Shown piece after piece: positions 18,197 through 27,222 of a DNA stretch of 64,000 nt. The notes under the pieces were generated by a model, which worked only from the letters and a program-made list of their open reading frames with translations, did not search any database and was not told where the DNA came from. Origin of the DNA: CAWKAV01 sp963847735 (GTDB lineage: Bacteria > Desulfobacterota > Desulfuromonadia > Desulfuromonadales > BM103); NCBI GenBank assembly GCA_963847735.1, contig CAWKAV010000027.1, positions 17,719-81,718 on the forward strand. Reading direction: 5' to 3'. The first letter of the stretch is position 1. Each line of letters opens with the position of its first letter. The position numbers were made by a program, and so were the translations under genes.

Positions 18197-18742
18197 GTGC
18201 TGATCCAGATTGATAAACTGAAAAGACAGCCGCGCCAGATCGTAGTCGATGAGAAAGTGGCCGCTTTCGAGGCCTTGGGGGAGATCACTGAAGAAGGAAC
18301 GGTTGTTTTCAATGAAACGATTCACGGTGCTCTTCAGGCAGCTCGAACCGGTGATATTATTGAAGTGACTGGTCACCTGATTACGTCGGTCACCTCGCCC
18401 TGCGGACGGTGTCTGTCGCCGGTAGTCAGCCCGTTGGATGTCCCGGTGAAACTCTGTTATGTGAACGTTGAAGTTGGCAAAGAAGTTCCTGATGTCGAGG
18501 AAGTCGAGCTAAAAAGTGAAGAGCTTGGGTTGATCCCGTTCACTTTGCCGGAAATTGATTTGCGACCGGATCTCGCTCAGGAAATTATCATGTCTCTGCC
18601 GCTGCAACCATTATGTAAAGAGACCTGCAAGGGGCTTTGTCCGGTTTGTGGTAACAATTTTAACCAGGACAGTTGTGATTGTGAGCAGCCGATTTTTCAT
18701 GCAGGATTGGCGGTTTTAAAAAATATCAAGATCAATAAGTAG
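18197..18742 (+). CDS. yceD: YceD family (DUF177) rRNA accumulation protein
   Basis: This 181-residue protein belongs to the YceD/DUF177 family. It almost always lies directly before rpmF and is needed for normal 23S rRNA accumulation in bacteria and chloroplasts. Seen here are the central CGRCLSPV motif and a C-terminal Cys cluster (CKETCKGLCPVCGNNF then DSCDC) that probably binds zinc. The start is GTG at 18197, with GAGG nine bases upstream; no in-frame ATG fits better. It is the first gene of the yceD-rpmF-plsX-fab operon, linking ribosome assembly to membrane lipid synthesis. Confidence 0.9.
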   Translation: MLIQIDKLKRQPRQIVVDEKVAAFEALGEITEEGTVVFNETIHGALQAARTGDIIEVTGHLITSVTSPCGRCLSPVVSPLDVPVKLCYVNVEVGKEVPDVEEVELKSEELGLIPFTLPEIDLRPDLAQEIIMSLPLQPLCKETCKGLCPVCGNNFNQDSCDCEQPIFHAGLAVLKNIKINK

Positions 18743-18820
18743 AGTATTAAAGAGCCTACATAGTTCTGTATCAGACAACGTTCACCGGTCATGCCGGTAT
18801 TTTAAGGAGATAAACAGACA

Positions 18821-19000
18821 ATGGCAGTCCCTAAGAAGAAAACTTCAAAATCCAAGCGCGACATGCGCCGTTCCCACGATGCCTTGAAAGTTCCCGGTAC
18901 TTCAGTTTGCCCGCAATGCAAGGAACCGAAGCAGCCTCACCGAGTCTGCGCGTCCTGTGGTAGCTACAAGGGCAAGGACGTTCTTGGTACCGAAGCCTAA
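18821..19000 (+). CDS. rpmF: 50S ribosomal protein L32
   Basis: A 59-residue protein beginning MAVPKKKTSKSKRDMRR, the universal start of bacterial L32. It carries the zinc-ribbon form with CPQC and CASC pairs. An AAGGAGAT ribosome-binding site lies ten bases before the ATG. It sits 78 bases after yceD and 16 before plsX, the conserved order in which ribosomal protein and phospholipid genes are co-transcribed. Confidence 0.97.
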   Translation: MAVPKKKTSKSKRDMRRSHDALKVPGTSVCPQCKEPKQPHRVCASCGSYKGKDVLGTEA

Positions 19001-19016
19001 TTAAGGGACGTTTCTT

Positions 19017-20063
19017 TTGAATCATCGCCCCATAGTCGCTGTTGATGTCATGGGTGGGGACTATGCCCCTGCACATGAGATCGCCGGTGCCGTCATGGCT
19101 GCCAGGCAATGGCAGATTCCTGTTGTGCTGGTCGGCCAGGCTGACGTTGTAGAAAAAGAACTGGCGAACCACGCTATTCAGGGTCTGGATATTCGTGTGG
19201 AGCATGCCAGCGAAGTCGTCGGCATGCACGACTCGGCCTCCGATGCGGTACGCAAAAAGAAGAACTCGTCAATCTGTGTTGCCTTTGATCTGGTCAAGCA
19301 GGGGAAGGTCGACGCTGTCATCAGTACCGGCAACTCGGGGGCCACAATGGCGGCCGGGATGTTTATCCTTAAACGTATCCCTGGGGTTGACCGCCCGGCT
19401 ATCGCAACAGTGGTTCCCAATCTGAAAGATCAGACGATTATTCTGGATGTTGGCGGCAATGTTGACTGCAGGCCGCCGCACCTTGTCCAGTTTGCCTTGA
19501 TGGGGAGCGTGTATGCATCCCGGATGCTCGGCAAGAGTGCTCCGCGCGTCGGCCTTTTGTCGAACGGTACAGAGGAGTCAAAGGGCAACGAATTGACTCG
19601 CGAAGCCAACCAGATTCTTAAGAATAGTTCGCTGAACTATATTGGTTACACTGAAGGGCGCGATATCTTCAATGGCTCGGTTGATGTCGTGGTTTGTGAC
19701 GGTTTTGTTGGCAATGTCGTCCTGAAGGTCTCCGAGGGGCTGGCTGAGGCGATCGGTCTCATGTTGCGTCAGGAATTCAACTCGAAGCTTTTGCCCAAGA
19801 TCGGTTATCTCCTGGCCAAACCGGCACTTAACGCTTTCCGTAAGAAAGTGGACTACGCAGAGTACGGTGGAGCCCCGTTGTTGGGGATTCAGGGGACAGC
19901 CATGATTTGTCATGGCAGTTCCAGTCCCATGGCTATCATGAATGCCATCAAGATGGCTCACGACAGCGTGACCCATCAGGTCAATAGGCAGTTGGCTGCA
20001 CATATGGAAGAAATCCAGGCTGGGAAATCAGAAGCTGGAGACCACCCCGACGCCATCGCCTAA
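19017..20063 (+). CDS. plsX: Phosphate acyltransferase PlsX
   Basis: PlsX converts acyl-ACP and phosphate to acyl-phosphate, the donor used by PlsY to start phospholipid synthesis. The 348-residue protein has the typical start PIVAVDVMGGDYAPAHEI, followed by STGNSGATMAAGM, LLSNGTEESKGNEL and VVCDGFVGNV. The start is a TTG at 19017 with AAGGGA eight bases upstream; there is no in-frame ATG before the conserved N-terminus. It is a peripheral membrane enzyme. The gene is tightly packed between rpmF and fabH in the fab operon. Confidence 0.95.
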   Translation: MNHRPIVAVDVMGGDYAPAHEIAGAVMAARQWQIPVVLVGQADVVEKELANHAIQGLDIRVEHASEVVGMHDSASDAVRKKKNSSICVAFDLVKQGKVDAVISTGNSGATMAAGMFILKRIPGVDRPAIATVVPNLKDQTIILDVGGNVDCRPPHLVQFALMGSVYASRMLGKSAPRVGLLSNGTEESKGNELTREANQILKNSSLNYIGYTEGRDIFNGSVDVVVCDGFVGNVVLKVSEGLAEAIGLMLRQEFNSKLLPKIGYLLAKPALNAFRKKVDYAEYGGAPLLGIQGTAMICHGSSSPMAIMNAIKMAHDSVTHQVNRQLAAHMEEIQAGKSEAGDHPDAIA

Positions 20064-20087
20064 CCGAAAACTTTAAGGAGCATGACT

Positions 20088-21068
20088 GTGATCAGAGCAA
20101 GAATCACCGGCACCGGATCCTATGTCCCTGAAAAAATTCTGACCAACCTCGATATTGAGAAATTTCTCGACACCAACGATGAATGGATCAGGTCACGTAC
20201 GGGAATTTGCGAGCGGCACATTGCTGCCGAGGGCGAGAACACTTCCGATCTGGCGACCCGTGCCGCAGAACGTGCCTTGGAGATGGCAGGAGTCTCTGCA
20301 AAGGATATCGACCTGATCGTGGTCGGTACTATCACCGGCGATTATCCCTGGCCGGCGACTGCGTGTGTCGTTCAAGGTAATCTCGGAGCTGGGAATGCGG
20401 CTGCTTTTGATGTCTCTGCCGCCTGCAGCGGTTTTCTCTATGCATTGTCCTGTGCTGTTGATCGCATCGAAGTTGGGCGCTCTAAAAAGGCGTTGGTCAT
20501 TGGTGCCGAAGTTCTGAGCCGAATCATCAACTGGGAGGATCGAAATACCTGTATCCTCTTTGGTGACGCCGCCGGAGCCGTTGTGGTCGAAGCCGGCGAA
20601 GGAGATCGTGGTATTCTTTCCACCCACCTGCATGCCGACGGAACCCAGCTTGAACTTCTTTACCAGCCGGGATTTGGCACGAAAAATATGCCGAGCGTGG
20701 AAGCGCTAAAAGAAAGAAATTACTTTTTAAAAATGCAGGGCAACGAAGTTTTCAAGGTTGCCGTGCGTTCGATGAGTGATGTTGCCAATATTGCCCTTAA
20801 TACAAATGGTATGACTGCCGGGGATGTCGATCTGTTTATCCCTCATCAGGCCAATATCCGGATTCTGAAGGCTACGGCGAAAAAAATCGGTCTGAGAGAT
20901 GAACAGGTCTATATCAACGTCGACCGTTTTGGCAACACTTCGGGGGCGACGATTCCGCTGGCTCTGGACGAAGCAAACCGGGCGGGCAGGATCAAGGAAG
21001 GTGATATCCTTCTTCTCGATGCTTTTGGCGGCGGTTTTACCTGGGCGGCAACTTTGCTGCGCTGGTAA
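20088..21068 (+). CDS. fabH: 3-oxoacyl-[acyl-carrier-protein] synthase III FabH
   Basis: FabH starts fatty-acid synthesis by condensing acetyl-CoA (or a branched primer) with malonyl-ACP. The Cys-His-Asn triad is visible: Cys in AACSGFLYAL, His in PHQANIRI and Asn in FGNTSGATIP. The GTG at 20088 gives 326 residues and lies seven bases after AAGGAG. An ATG at 20082 is only one base from the same ribosome-binding site and is therefore unlikely. The protein begins MIRARITGTGSYVPEK, matching the family. It follows plsX in the operon. Confidence 0.95.
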   Translation: MIRARITGTGSYVPEKILTNLDIEKFLDTNDEWIRSRTGICERHIAAEGENTSDLATRAAERALEMAGVSAKDIDLIVVGTITGDYPWPATACVVQGNLGAGNAAAFDVSAACSGFLYALSCAVDRIEVGRSKKALVIGAEVLSRIINWEDRNTCILFGDAAGAVVVEAGEGDRGILSTHLHADGTQLELLYQPGFGTKNMPSVEALKERNYFLKMQGNEVFKVAVRSMSDVANIALNTNGMTAGDVDLFIPHQANIRILKATAKKIGLRDEQVYINVDRFGNTSGATIPLALDEANRAGRIKEGDILLLDAFGGGFTWAATLLRW

Positions 21069-21104
21069 TTCGAATTCAAATTGAGTGTAAGGTGTCTGAA
21101 CAAC

Positions 21105-22025
21105 ATGATTGCTTTTTTGTTCCCTGGACAGGGGTCACAGCATGCCGGTATGGGCAAGGATCTTGCCGATAACTTTCCGGTTGCCCGCCAGCTTTTTGAA
21201 GAAGCGAATGACGCTCTCGGTTTCGACCTTGCTTCGCTTTGCCATAATGGCCCGGAAGAAGATCTCAAGTTGACAGCCAATACGCAACCGGCAATACTCA
21301 CGACCAGTGTGGCGGCTCTGCGGGTTCTCGAGGCAGAAACAGGGCTCGTTCCTGCGTTTGCTGCGGGACATTCACTCGGTGAATACAGCGCTCTGGTTTG
21401 CGCCGGTGCTCTGACGTTTGCTGACGCGGTTCGTATTGTTCGTCAACGTGGTACATTCATGCAGGAAGCTGTTCCGGTCGGCAGTGGTTCAATGGCGGCA
21501 ATCCTTGGCCTCGATCCGGACATTCTTGATGCTGTTTGTCGTGACTCCAGCCAGGGGCAGGTGGTTTCTCCTGCGAACTTCAACAGTGACGGACAGGTGG
21601 TTATCGCCGGTCATTCCGAAGCCGTTGAGCGTGCGGTTGAACTGGCTAAAGAAAGAGGTGCGAAGAGAGCGATGTCGTTGCCGGTCAGCGCGCCTTTCCA
21701 TTGCAGCCTGATGGTTCCCGCCGGTGAACGTCTGGCCCATGTTCTGGCCGGCATCACCATCGGTGAAATGTCCTTGCCGGTCGTGTCCAATGTTGAGGCC
21801 GCGCCGAATCAGGATGCCAGCCGGGTGCGCGATCTGCTGGTTCGCCAGGTCAGTGCTCCGGTTCGTTGGCAGGAGACAATAGCCAGTATGGTCGCTCTTG
21901 GTGTCGAACGATACATTGAGATCGGCCCTGGCAAGGTTCTGTCCGGCCTTGTAAAACGTATGGCGAAAGGCAGCACCGTTCAGAATGTGCAAAATGTTGA
22001 AGACATAAGTGCCCTTGCCGGATAA
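21105..22025 (+). CDS. fabD: Malonyl-CoA:ACP transacylase FabD
   Basis: FabD loads malonate from CoA onto ACP. The 306-residue protein starts IAFLFPGQGSQHAGMG, has the nucleophile elbow GHSLGEYSAL with the active Ser, and the catalytic His in SAPFHCSLM. The ATG at 21105 gives the family N-terminus; an upstream TTG at 21081 would add eight residues of no known use. AAGGTG lies about ten bases upstream. It is in the conserved fabH-fabD-fabG-acpP order. Confidence 0.95.
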   Translation: MIAFLFPGQGSQHAGMGKDLADNFPVARQLFEEANDALGFDLASLCHNGPEEDLKLTANTQPAILTTSVAALRVLEAETGLVPAFAAGHSLGEYSALVCAGALTFADAVRIVRQRGTFMQEAVPVGSGSMAAILGLDPDILDAVCRDSSQGQVVSPANFNSDGQVVIAGHSEAVERAVELAKERGAKRAMSLPVSAPFHCSLMVPAGERLAHVLAGITIGEMSLPVVSNVEAAPNQDASRVRDLLVRQVSAPVRWQETIASMVALGVERYIEIGPGKVLSGLVKRMAKGSTVQNVQNVEDISALAG

Positions 22026-22043
22026 ATGCGGAGATCCTGAAAT

Positions 22044-22781
22044 ATGCTGACCGATAAAGTTGCTATTGTCACCGGCGCATCACGCGGAATAGGTCGTTCT
22101 ATTGCCCTTGCACTTGCCGGGCAAGGCGCTAAAGTTGTAGCGTCGGCCCGTGGTGCCGAAGCCCTCGAAGGCCTGATTGCAGAGATCAGGTCCCTGGGTG
22201 GTGAGGCCGAGCCTGTGGTCGGGGATGTTGCTGTTGAAGCCGATGCGAACAGTCTTGTCGAGCGGGCCGTTGCAGTTTATGGCCGGGTCGATATTCTTGT
22301 CAACAATGCGGGAATCACGCGTGACGGTCTGTTGTTGCGCATGAAAAACGAAGACTGGGATGCTGTCCTTGATACGAACCTGAAAGGGGCCTTCCTCTGC
22401 ATTCGTGCGGTCACGAAAGTTATGAGTAAGCAGAGGTCGGGTCGCATTATCAATATCTCGTCAGTGGTCGGGGAAATGGGCAATGCCGGACAGGCCAACT
22501 ATTGTGCCAGCAAGGCTGGGTTGCTCGGGCTGACCAAGTCGGTTGCCCGTGAGCTGGCCCGTCGCAATGTGACGGTGAATGCCATCACTCCCGGTTTTAT
22601 CGTTACCGATATGACTGAAGGCATGACGGACAAGGCCCGTGAGGCCATGACGGAACAGATTCCGCTGGGACGTCTTGGTAAAGCCGAGGATGTCGCAAAT
22701 GCCGTGCTCTTTCTGGCCTCTGACCAGTCAGCCTACATCTCCGGCCAGGTGCTTGGCGTCAATGGCGGAATGTATATGTAA
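22044..22781 (+). CDS. fabG: 3-oxoacyl-[acyl-carrier-protein] reductase FabG
   Basis: FabG is the NADPH-dependent short-chain dehydrogenase that reduces 3-ketoacyl-ACP. The 245-residue protein shows the cofactor motif TGASRGIG, NNAG, the catalytic Ser in INISSVVG and Y-x3-K in YCASKAGLLG. The C-terminal LGVNGGMYM closes the fold. The length is exactly that of the family. The start ATG has a GGAG upstream. A 78-base gap, ending in a strong acpP ribosome-binding site, separates it from acpP. Confidence 0.95.
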   Translation: MLTDKVAIVTGASRGIGRSIALALAGQGAKVVASARGAEALEGLIAEIRSLGGEAEPVVGDVAVEADANSLVERAVAVYGRVDILVNNAGITRDGLLLRMKNEDWDAVLDTNLKGAFLCIRAVTKVMSKQRSGRIINISSVVGEMGNAGQANYCASKAGLLGLTKSVARELARRNVTVNAITPGFIVTDMTEGMTDKAREAMTEQIPLGRLGKAEDVANAVLFLASDQSAYISGQVLGVNGGMYM

Positions 22782-22859
22782 CTTCACCGGGTATTTTTAT
22801 AAATCACAAATGAGACGGTCATAGATCGGATCGAAACCACCAAGTTAAGGAGGAATGAA

Positions 22860-23093
22860 ATGGCTAACATTGCAGAGCGCATCACAAAGATTGTTGCAGA
22901 GCAGCTGGGTGTAGAAGAGGACCAGGTTACGGCGGAAGCGTCTTTCATGGATGATCTGGGCGCCGACTCTCTCGATACGGTTGAACTGGTTATGGCTCTT
23001 GAGGAGGAATTCGATATTGAAATCTCCGACGAAGATGCCGAAAAGATCCAGACGGTCCAGAACGCTATCGACTACGTTAATAATAATTCTTGA
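22860..23093 (+). CDS. acpP: Acyl carrier protein
   Basis: The 77-residue acidic carrier that shuttles acyl chains between Fab enzymes. Ser37 in DDLGADSLDTVELV is the phosphopantetheine attachment site. AAGGAGG lies immediately upstream, as expected for one of the most abundant cell proteins. It is followed by a perfect 11-bp hairpin before fabF that may protect or separate the acpP message. Confidence 0.97.
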   Translation: MANIAERITKIVAEQLGVEEDQVTAEASFMDDLGADSLDTVELVMALEEEFDIEISDEDAEKIQTVQNAIDYVNNNS

Positions 23094-23146
23094 ATCTTCG
23101 ACAGTCACGGCCAGTTGCTGCGACCGTCACTTAATAACAGAACCCG

Positions 23147-23174
23147 CCCCGACAGCACATTGATGCTGTCGGGG
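23147..23174 (+). promoter_or_regulatory. Intercistronic hairpin between acpP and fabF
   Basis: CCCCGACAGCA (23147-23157) and TGCTGTCGGGG (23164-23174) form a perfect 11-bp stem with a six-base loop. No T-run follows, so it is not a standard terminator. It is better explained as an mRNA-stabilising or partial-attenuation element that lets acpP be made in excess over fabF. Confidence 0.6.
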
Positions 23175-23205
23175 ACTGGCTTTGTGTTGGGAGGATAATA
23201 GCCTC

Positions 23206-24438
23206 ATGCGCAGAGTTGTCGTAACAGGTATGGGAATCACTTCCCCTCTGGGTACTGGCCTGGAAAAGAATTGGAATGCCCTGACCAAAGGTCTCTCCGG
23301 TATCGGTCCGGTCACCCGTTTTGACACCACGGATTTCCCGGTCAAGTTTGCCGGTGAGGTCACAGATTTCCCCGAGGAAGAGTTCTTTGATAAGAAAGAG
23401 GCCCGTAAGATGGACCTCTTTATCCACTATGCTCTTGGCGCCGCTGCGATGGCGCTTGCTGATTCCGGCCTGGAAATCAATGATGATAATGCCGAACGTG
23501 TCGGTGTTGTGGTCGGATCCGGAATGGGAGGCTTGCCTGCCATCGAACGTTATCATGAAGCTATGGCCAGTGGCGGCTACCGCAAAATCAGCCCCTTCTT
23601 TATCCCGATGACGATTATCAATCTGGCTGCTGGCCAGATTTCCATAAAACACGGCGCCAAAGGGCCCAACATAGCGCCAGTTTCTGCCTGTGCAACAGGA
23701 ACCCATTCGATTGGCGATGCCTTCCGCATCATCCAGCGCGGCGATGCTGACGCTGTTATTGCCGGGGGTACAGAATCGACCATCTGTGGGCTTGGTATGG
23801 GTGGTTTTTCGGTTATGAAAGCCCTCTCGACGCGTAACGATGACCCGCAGGCGGCGAGTCGTCCTTTCGACAAAAATCGCGACGGTTTCGTGATGGGCGA
23901 GGGTGCCGGCATTGTTATCCTTGAAGAGTACGAGTCAGCCAAACAGCGCGGAGCCAAAATTTATGGTGAAGTTGCCGGTTATGGCTTGACCGGCGATGCC
24001 TACCATCTGACGGCTCCTGCTCCAGGTGGTGAAGGCGCCGCGCGTTGTATGCAGATGGCTTTGGATACAGCTGGCGTGAACGCCGAAGAGGTTGATTACA
24101 TCAATGCCCACGGCACCTCGACGCCATTTAATGACCTCTATGAAACTCTGGCGATCAAGTCTGTGTTTGGTGAGTATGCCAGGAAGCTGATGATCAGCTC
24201 GACCAAGAGTATGACAGGTCATCTGCTCGGTGCAGCAGGGGGAGTCGAAGCCATCTTCACCCTTCTGGCAATGCAGCATGGTGTTGTCCCTCCGACCATC
24301 AATTACACTGAGCCTGATCCTGAATGTGATCTCGATTACGTTCCGAACGAGGCGCGCAGAGCCGATGTAAAGATCGCGCTTTCCAATTCGCTCGGGTTCG
24401 GCGGCACCAACGCAACCCTGTTGTTCCGCAAGGTATAA
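23206..24438 (+). CDS. fabF: 3-oxoacyl-[acyl-carrier-protein] synthase II FabF
   Basis: FabF elongates acyl-ACP with malonyl-ACP. The 410-residue thiolase-fold enzyme begins MRRVVVTGMGITSPLG. Its triad is visible: Cys in SACATGTHSIGDA, His in NAHGTSTPFND and His in KSMTGHLLGAAGG. GGGAGG lies about ten bases before the ATG at 23206; the frame extends upstream to 23182 without a better start. It ends in a TAATG overlap with rpiB, so the two are translationally coupled. Confidence 0.96.
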   Translation: MRRVVVTGMGITSPLGTGLEKNWNALTKGLSGIGPVTRFDTTDFPVKFAGEVTDFPEEEFFDKKEARKMDLFIHYALGAAAMALADSGLEINDDNAERVGVVVGSGMGGLPAIERYHEAMASGGYRKISPFFIPMTIINLAAGQISIKHGAKGPNIAPVSACATGTHSIGDAFRIIQRGDADAVIAGGTESTICGLGMGGFSVMKALSTRNDDPQAASRPFDKNRDGFVMGEGAGIVILEEYESAKQRGAKIYGEVAGYGLTGDAYHLTAPAPGGEGAARCMQMALDTAGVNAEEVDYINAHGTSTPFNDLYETLAIKSVFGEYARKLMISSTKSMTGHLLGAAGGVEAIFTLLAMQHGVVPPTINYTEPDPECDLDYVPNEARRADVKIALSNSLGFGGTNATLLFRKV

Positions 24439-24899
24439 TGATCATGCTCGTTATCGGAAGTGATCATGGTGGGTTGGAGTTAAAAGAGGCTGTCAAGGCC
24501 GATCTCACTGCACGTGGTATCGTCGTGGCAGATTACGGAACTGACAACTGCGACTCTGTCGATTATCCCGATTTTGCTGAAAAAGTTGCTGGCGCCGTTT
24601 CCCGCGGCGAAGGCACTCTGGGCATCCTGATCTGCGGAACAGGTATCGGCATGTCGATTGTGGCCAATAAATTCTCCGGAGTACGTGCTGCGCTGGTGAC
24701 TGATGAGTTTATGGCGCAGATGGCCAAACAACATAATAACGCTAACATCCTGGTTCTGGGTGGACGGGTTCTGTCCGTGCCCCTGGCCACGAAAATGGTG
24801 AAAGTCTGGCTTGATACAGCCTATGAAGGCGGCCGCCACCAACAGCGTCTCGATAAGATCACGCGGTTGGAAGAAGCGCTTCATGCCGGTAATTTGTAA
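24438..24899 (+). CDS. rpiB: Ribose-5-phosphate isomerase B
   Basis: RpiB interconverts ribose-5-phosphate and ribulose-5-phosphate in the pentose phosphate pathway. The 153-residue protein starts with VIGSDHGGLELK, has the catalytic-loop cysteine region GILICGTGIGMSI, and NILVLGGRVL. The start ATG overlaps the fabF stop; an ATG at 24444 is a possible alternative. The nearby glyA after a terminator mirrors the rpiB-glyA-comEB-nrdR-rib order found in many deltaproteobacteria. Confidence 0.94.
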   Translation: MIMLVIGSDHGGLELKEAVKADLTARGIVVADYGTDNCDSVDYPDFAEKVAGAVSRGEGTLGILICGTGIGMSIVANKFSGVRAALVTDEFMAQMAKQHNNANILVLGGRVLSVPLATKMVKVWLDTAYEGGRHQQRLDKITRLEEALHAGNL

Positions 24900-24911
24900 C
24901 TCGGTTTTCTT

Positions 24912-24941
24912 CGGGCAGGCCAGACGCCTGCCCGTTTTTTT
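24912..24941 (+). terminator. Rho-independent terminator after rpiB
   Basis: CGGGCAGGC and GCCTGCCCG form a perfect 9-bp stem with a five-base loop, followed by seven T. It closes the fab-rpiB operon 47 bases ahead of glyA. Confidence 0.93.
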
Positions 24942-24988
24942 CGCTATTGATAGCAATACCAATAATCAGCCTGGAGGTTTGCATCGCC

Positions 24989-26239
24989 ATGTTCGATAAA
25001 CTCGCCCAATTTGATCCGGAAATTGCTGCGGCAATCCGCAAGGAGACAGAACGCCAGGAGTACAGTCTGGAATTCATTGCCTCGGAAAACTTTGTCAGTG
25101 AAGAAGTTCTCGCCGCCCAGGGCTCCGTCCTTACCAACAAGTATGCCGAGGGGTACCCCGGCAAAAGATATTATGGTGGCTGTGAATTCGTTGATGTCGC
25201 TGAACAGCTGGCTATTGATCGTGCCAGGGAAATCTTTGGCGCGGAGCATGCCAATGTTCAGCCTCATTCTGGATCCCAGGCCAATATGGCGGTCTATTTT
25301 GCAGCCTGTCAGCCTGGCGATACGGTTCTGGGAATGAATCTTGCCCATGGTGGACACCTGACTCATGGCTCTCCGGTAAACTTTTCCGGCAAGCTTTTCA
25401 ATATCGTACCCTATGGTCTTCGTAAAGAGACCGGCAGGATCGATTACGATGAAGTTGAGCAGTTGGCCAGACAGCATCAGCCGAAATTGATCGTGGTCGG
25501 CGCCAGCGCTTATCCTCGCACCCTTGATTTTGAAGCCTTCAGGCGTATCGCAGACCAGGTTGGAGCGACGGTCATGGTTGACATGGCTCATATCGCCGGC
25601 CTGGTTGCGGCAGGCGTCCATCCGACGCCGGTTCCCCACGCAGAGTATGTGACCACCACTACGCACAAAACCCTGCGCGGACCGCGTGGTGGCATGATCC
25701 TCTGCCGTGAGGAATATGCCAAGGCCGTGAACAGCAATATTTTCCCGGGCATTCAGGGTGGACCTCTGATGCATGTGATTGCCGCCAAAGCGGTTGCGTT
25801 CAAGGAAGTCCTTGCCCCCGAGTTCAAGACTTATGCTGGTCAAGTGGTCAAAAACGCTCAGGCTCTCGCAGAAGAACTGGTGTCGCGCGGTCACAATCTG
25901 GTGTCCGGCGGGACCGACAATCACCTGATGCTGCTCGATTTCACCGGCACCGAGCTGACCGGCAAGGTCGCCGAGGCAACGCTTGAAAAAGCCGGTATCA
26001 CGGTCAACAAGAATGCCGTGCCTTTTGATACCCGTTCACCTTTTGTGACCAGCGGTGTTCGCATCGGTACGCCGGCAAGCACTACGCGCGGGCTCAAAGA
26101 GAATGAGATGCGCCAGATCGGTGCCTGGATCGATGAAGCCCTGCAGAACCTTGAAGACGGGGCGGTCCTGGCCAGGATCCGCGGTGAAATTCGTGAGCTC
26201 TGCCAACAGTTTCCTCTCTACGCGCACAGGCTCGTCTAG
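24989..26239 (+). CDS. glyA: Serine hydroxymethyltransferase GlyA
   Basis: This PLP enzyme converts serine and tetrahydrofolate to glycine and 5,10-methylene-THF, feeding one-carbon metabolism. The 416-residue protein shows the family N-terminus, SLEFIASENFVSEEVL, YAEGYPGKRYYGGCE, HSGSQANMAVY and the PLP lysine in TTTTHKTLRGPRGG. CTGGAGGT ten bases upstream supports the ATG at 24989 over the frame extension to 24947. The stop is immediately followed by the dCMP deaminase ATG, so the one-carbon donor for dTMP synthesis and a pyrimidine deaminase share a message. Confidence 0.97.
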   Translation: MFDKLAQFDPEIAAAIRKETERQEYSLEFIASENFVSEEVLAAQGSVLTNKYAEGYPGKRYYGGCEFVDVAEQLAIDRAREIFGAEHANVQPHSGSQANMAVYFAACQPGDTVLGMNLAHGGHLTHGSPVNFSGKLFNIVPYGLRKETGRIDYDEVEQLARQHQPKLIVVGASAYPRTLDFEAFRRIADQVGATVMVDMAHIAGLVAAGVHPTPVPHAEYVTTTTHKTLRGPRGGMILCREEYAKAVNSNIFPGIQGGPLMHVIAAKAVAFKEVLAPEFKTYAGQVVKNAQALAEELVSRGHNLVSGGTDNHLMLLDFTGTELTGKVAEATLEKAGITVNKNAVPFDTRSPFVTSGVRIGTPASTTRGLKENEMRQIGAWIDEALQNLEDGAVLARIRGEIRELCQQFPLYAHRLV

Positions 26240-26707
26240 ATGGAACGACCGTCCTGGGACGAATATTTCATGGATATCACCCGCCTGGTGGCGCGACGCT
26301 CAACCTGTATGCGTCGCCAGGTTGGCGCCGTGATGGTCAAGGATAAAAATATTCTGGCCACAGGCTATAATGGAACGCCCAGTAAAATTACCCACTGTGA
26401 TGTCACCGGTTGTCTTCGCGAGCAGCTGAAGGTTCCTTCCGGTGAGCGTCATGAACTCTGTCGTGGCCTGCACGCCGAGCAGAATGCGATTATTCAGGCG
26501 GCCCGACACGGTATTAATATTGCGGATTCGGTTCTCTACTGTACGGATTCACCCTGTATCATCTGTACGAAAATGTTGATCAATGCGGGAATCCGCAAAG
26601 TTATTTACCTGCAAGGCTATGCCGACAAACTCTCCATGGAAATGCTGGAGGAGTCCGGAATCGAGGCTTGCGCATTTGCTGAAGTAATGACTGGAGACCA
26701 CTCATGA
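26240..26707 (+). CDS. Deoxycytidylate (dCMP) deaminase, ComEB type
   Basis: This 155-residue zinc-dependent deaminase converts dCMP to dUMP for thymidylate synthesis. The zinc site is visible as HAEQNAI and PCIICTKML (PCxxC), and the N-terminus has SWDEYFMDITRLVARRSTC, standard for the family. It starts at the base after the glyA stop and overlaps nrdR by four bases (ATGA). Context with glyA and nrdR fits deoxynucleotide supply. The late-competence name comEB is used for homologues, but no competence role is implied here. Confidence 0.93.
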   Translation: MERPSWDEYFMDITRLVARRSTCMRRQVGAVMVKDKNILATGYNGTPSKITHCDVTGCLREQLKVPSGERHELCRGLHAEQNAIIQAARHGINIADSVLYCTDSPCIICTKMLINAGIRKVIYLQGYADKLSMEMLEESGIEACAFAEVMTGDHS

Positions 26708-27168
26708 AATGTCCATTCTGTAGTCATGACGACACCCGTGTCGTCGACTCCCGTCTTGGTAAAGAGGGTAACAATATTCGCAGGCGCCGTGAATGTGTCG
26801 ATTGCGAACGGCGCTTCACGACCTACGAGCGGGTCGAGGAGACTTTGCCTCTGGTTATAAAAAAGGATGGTCGCAGAGAAGTCTTTGATCGCCAAAAGAT
26901 TATTTCCGGTATTCAGAGAGCCTGTGAAAAACGACCTGTTTCAATTGCTGCTATAGAAAAAGTTGCTGACCAGATGGAGGTCGCACTGCAGGAAAGTGGT
27001 GAAAAGGAGATTCCAGCCAGTCGCATCGGTGAATCTATTATGGCCGCTTTGCAGGCTCTTGACGAAGTTGCTTATGTCCGTTTTGCGTCCGTTTACCGCC
27101 AGTTCCGAGATATCAACGAATTTATGTCTGAATTGACTGATATCCTGGCCAAAGGTACTGCTAAATAG
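26704..27168 (+). CDS. nrdR: Transcriptional repressor NrdR
   Basis: NrdR is the nucleotide-sensing repressor of ribonucleotide reductase genes. The 154-residue protein has the N-terminal zinc ribbon (CPFCSHDDTRVVDSR, then RRRECVDCERRFTTYER) and a central ATP-cone (LVIKKDGRREVFDRQKI onward). It overlaps the deaminase gene by four bases. No NrdR box pair was searched for in detail in this window, and no nrd gene is present here. The ribD start lies 54 bases downstream. Confidence 0.96.
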   Translation: MKCPFCSHDDTRVVDSRLGKEGNNIRRRRECVDCERRFTTYERVEETLPLVIKKDGRREVFDRQKIISGIQRACEKRPVSIAAIEKVADQMEVALQESGEKEIPASRIGESIMAALQALDEVAYVRFASVYRQFRDINEFMSELTDILAKGTAK

Positions 27169-27222
27169 TGTTCACCCGGAAGCTTCCGGTTCCCGCCTAC
27201 CGGTGACGCATTGCGAGCCGAT

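Noticed and set aside
24944..25924. A 326-codon frame antisense to glyA
   Set aside because: It is a shadow of the conserved serine hydroxymethyltransferase gene.
27169..27222. FMN riboswitch before ribD
   Set aside because: The leader is only 54 bases and lacks the conserved RFN element bases.
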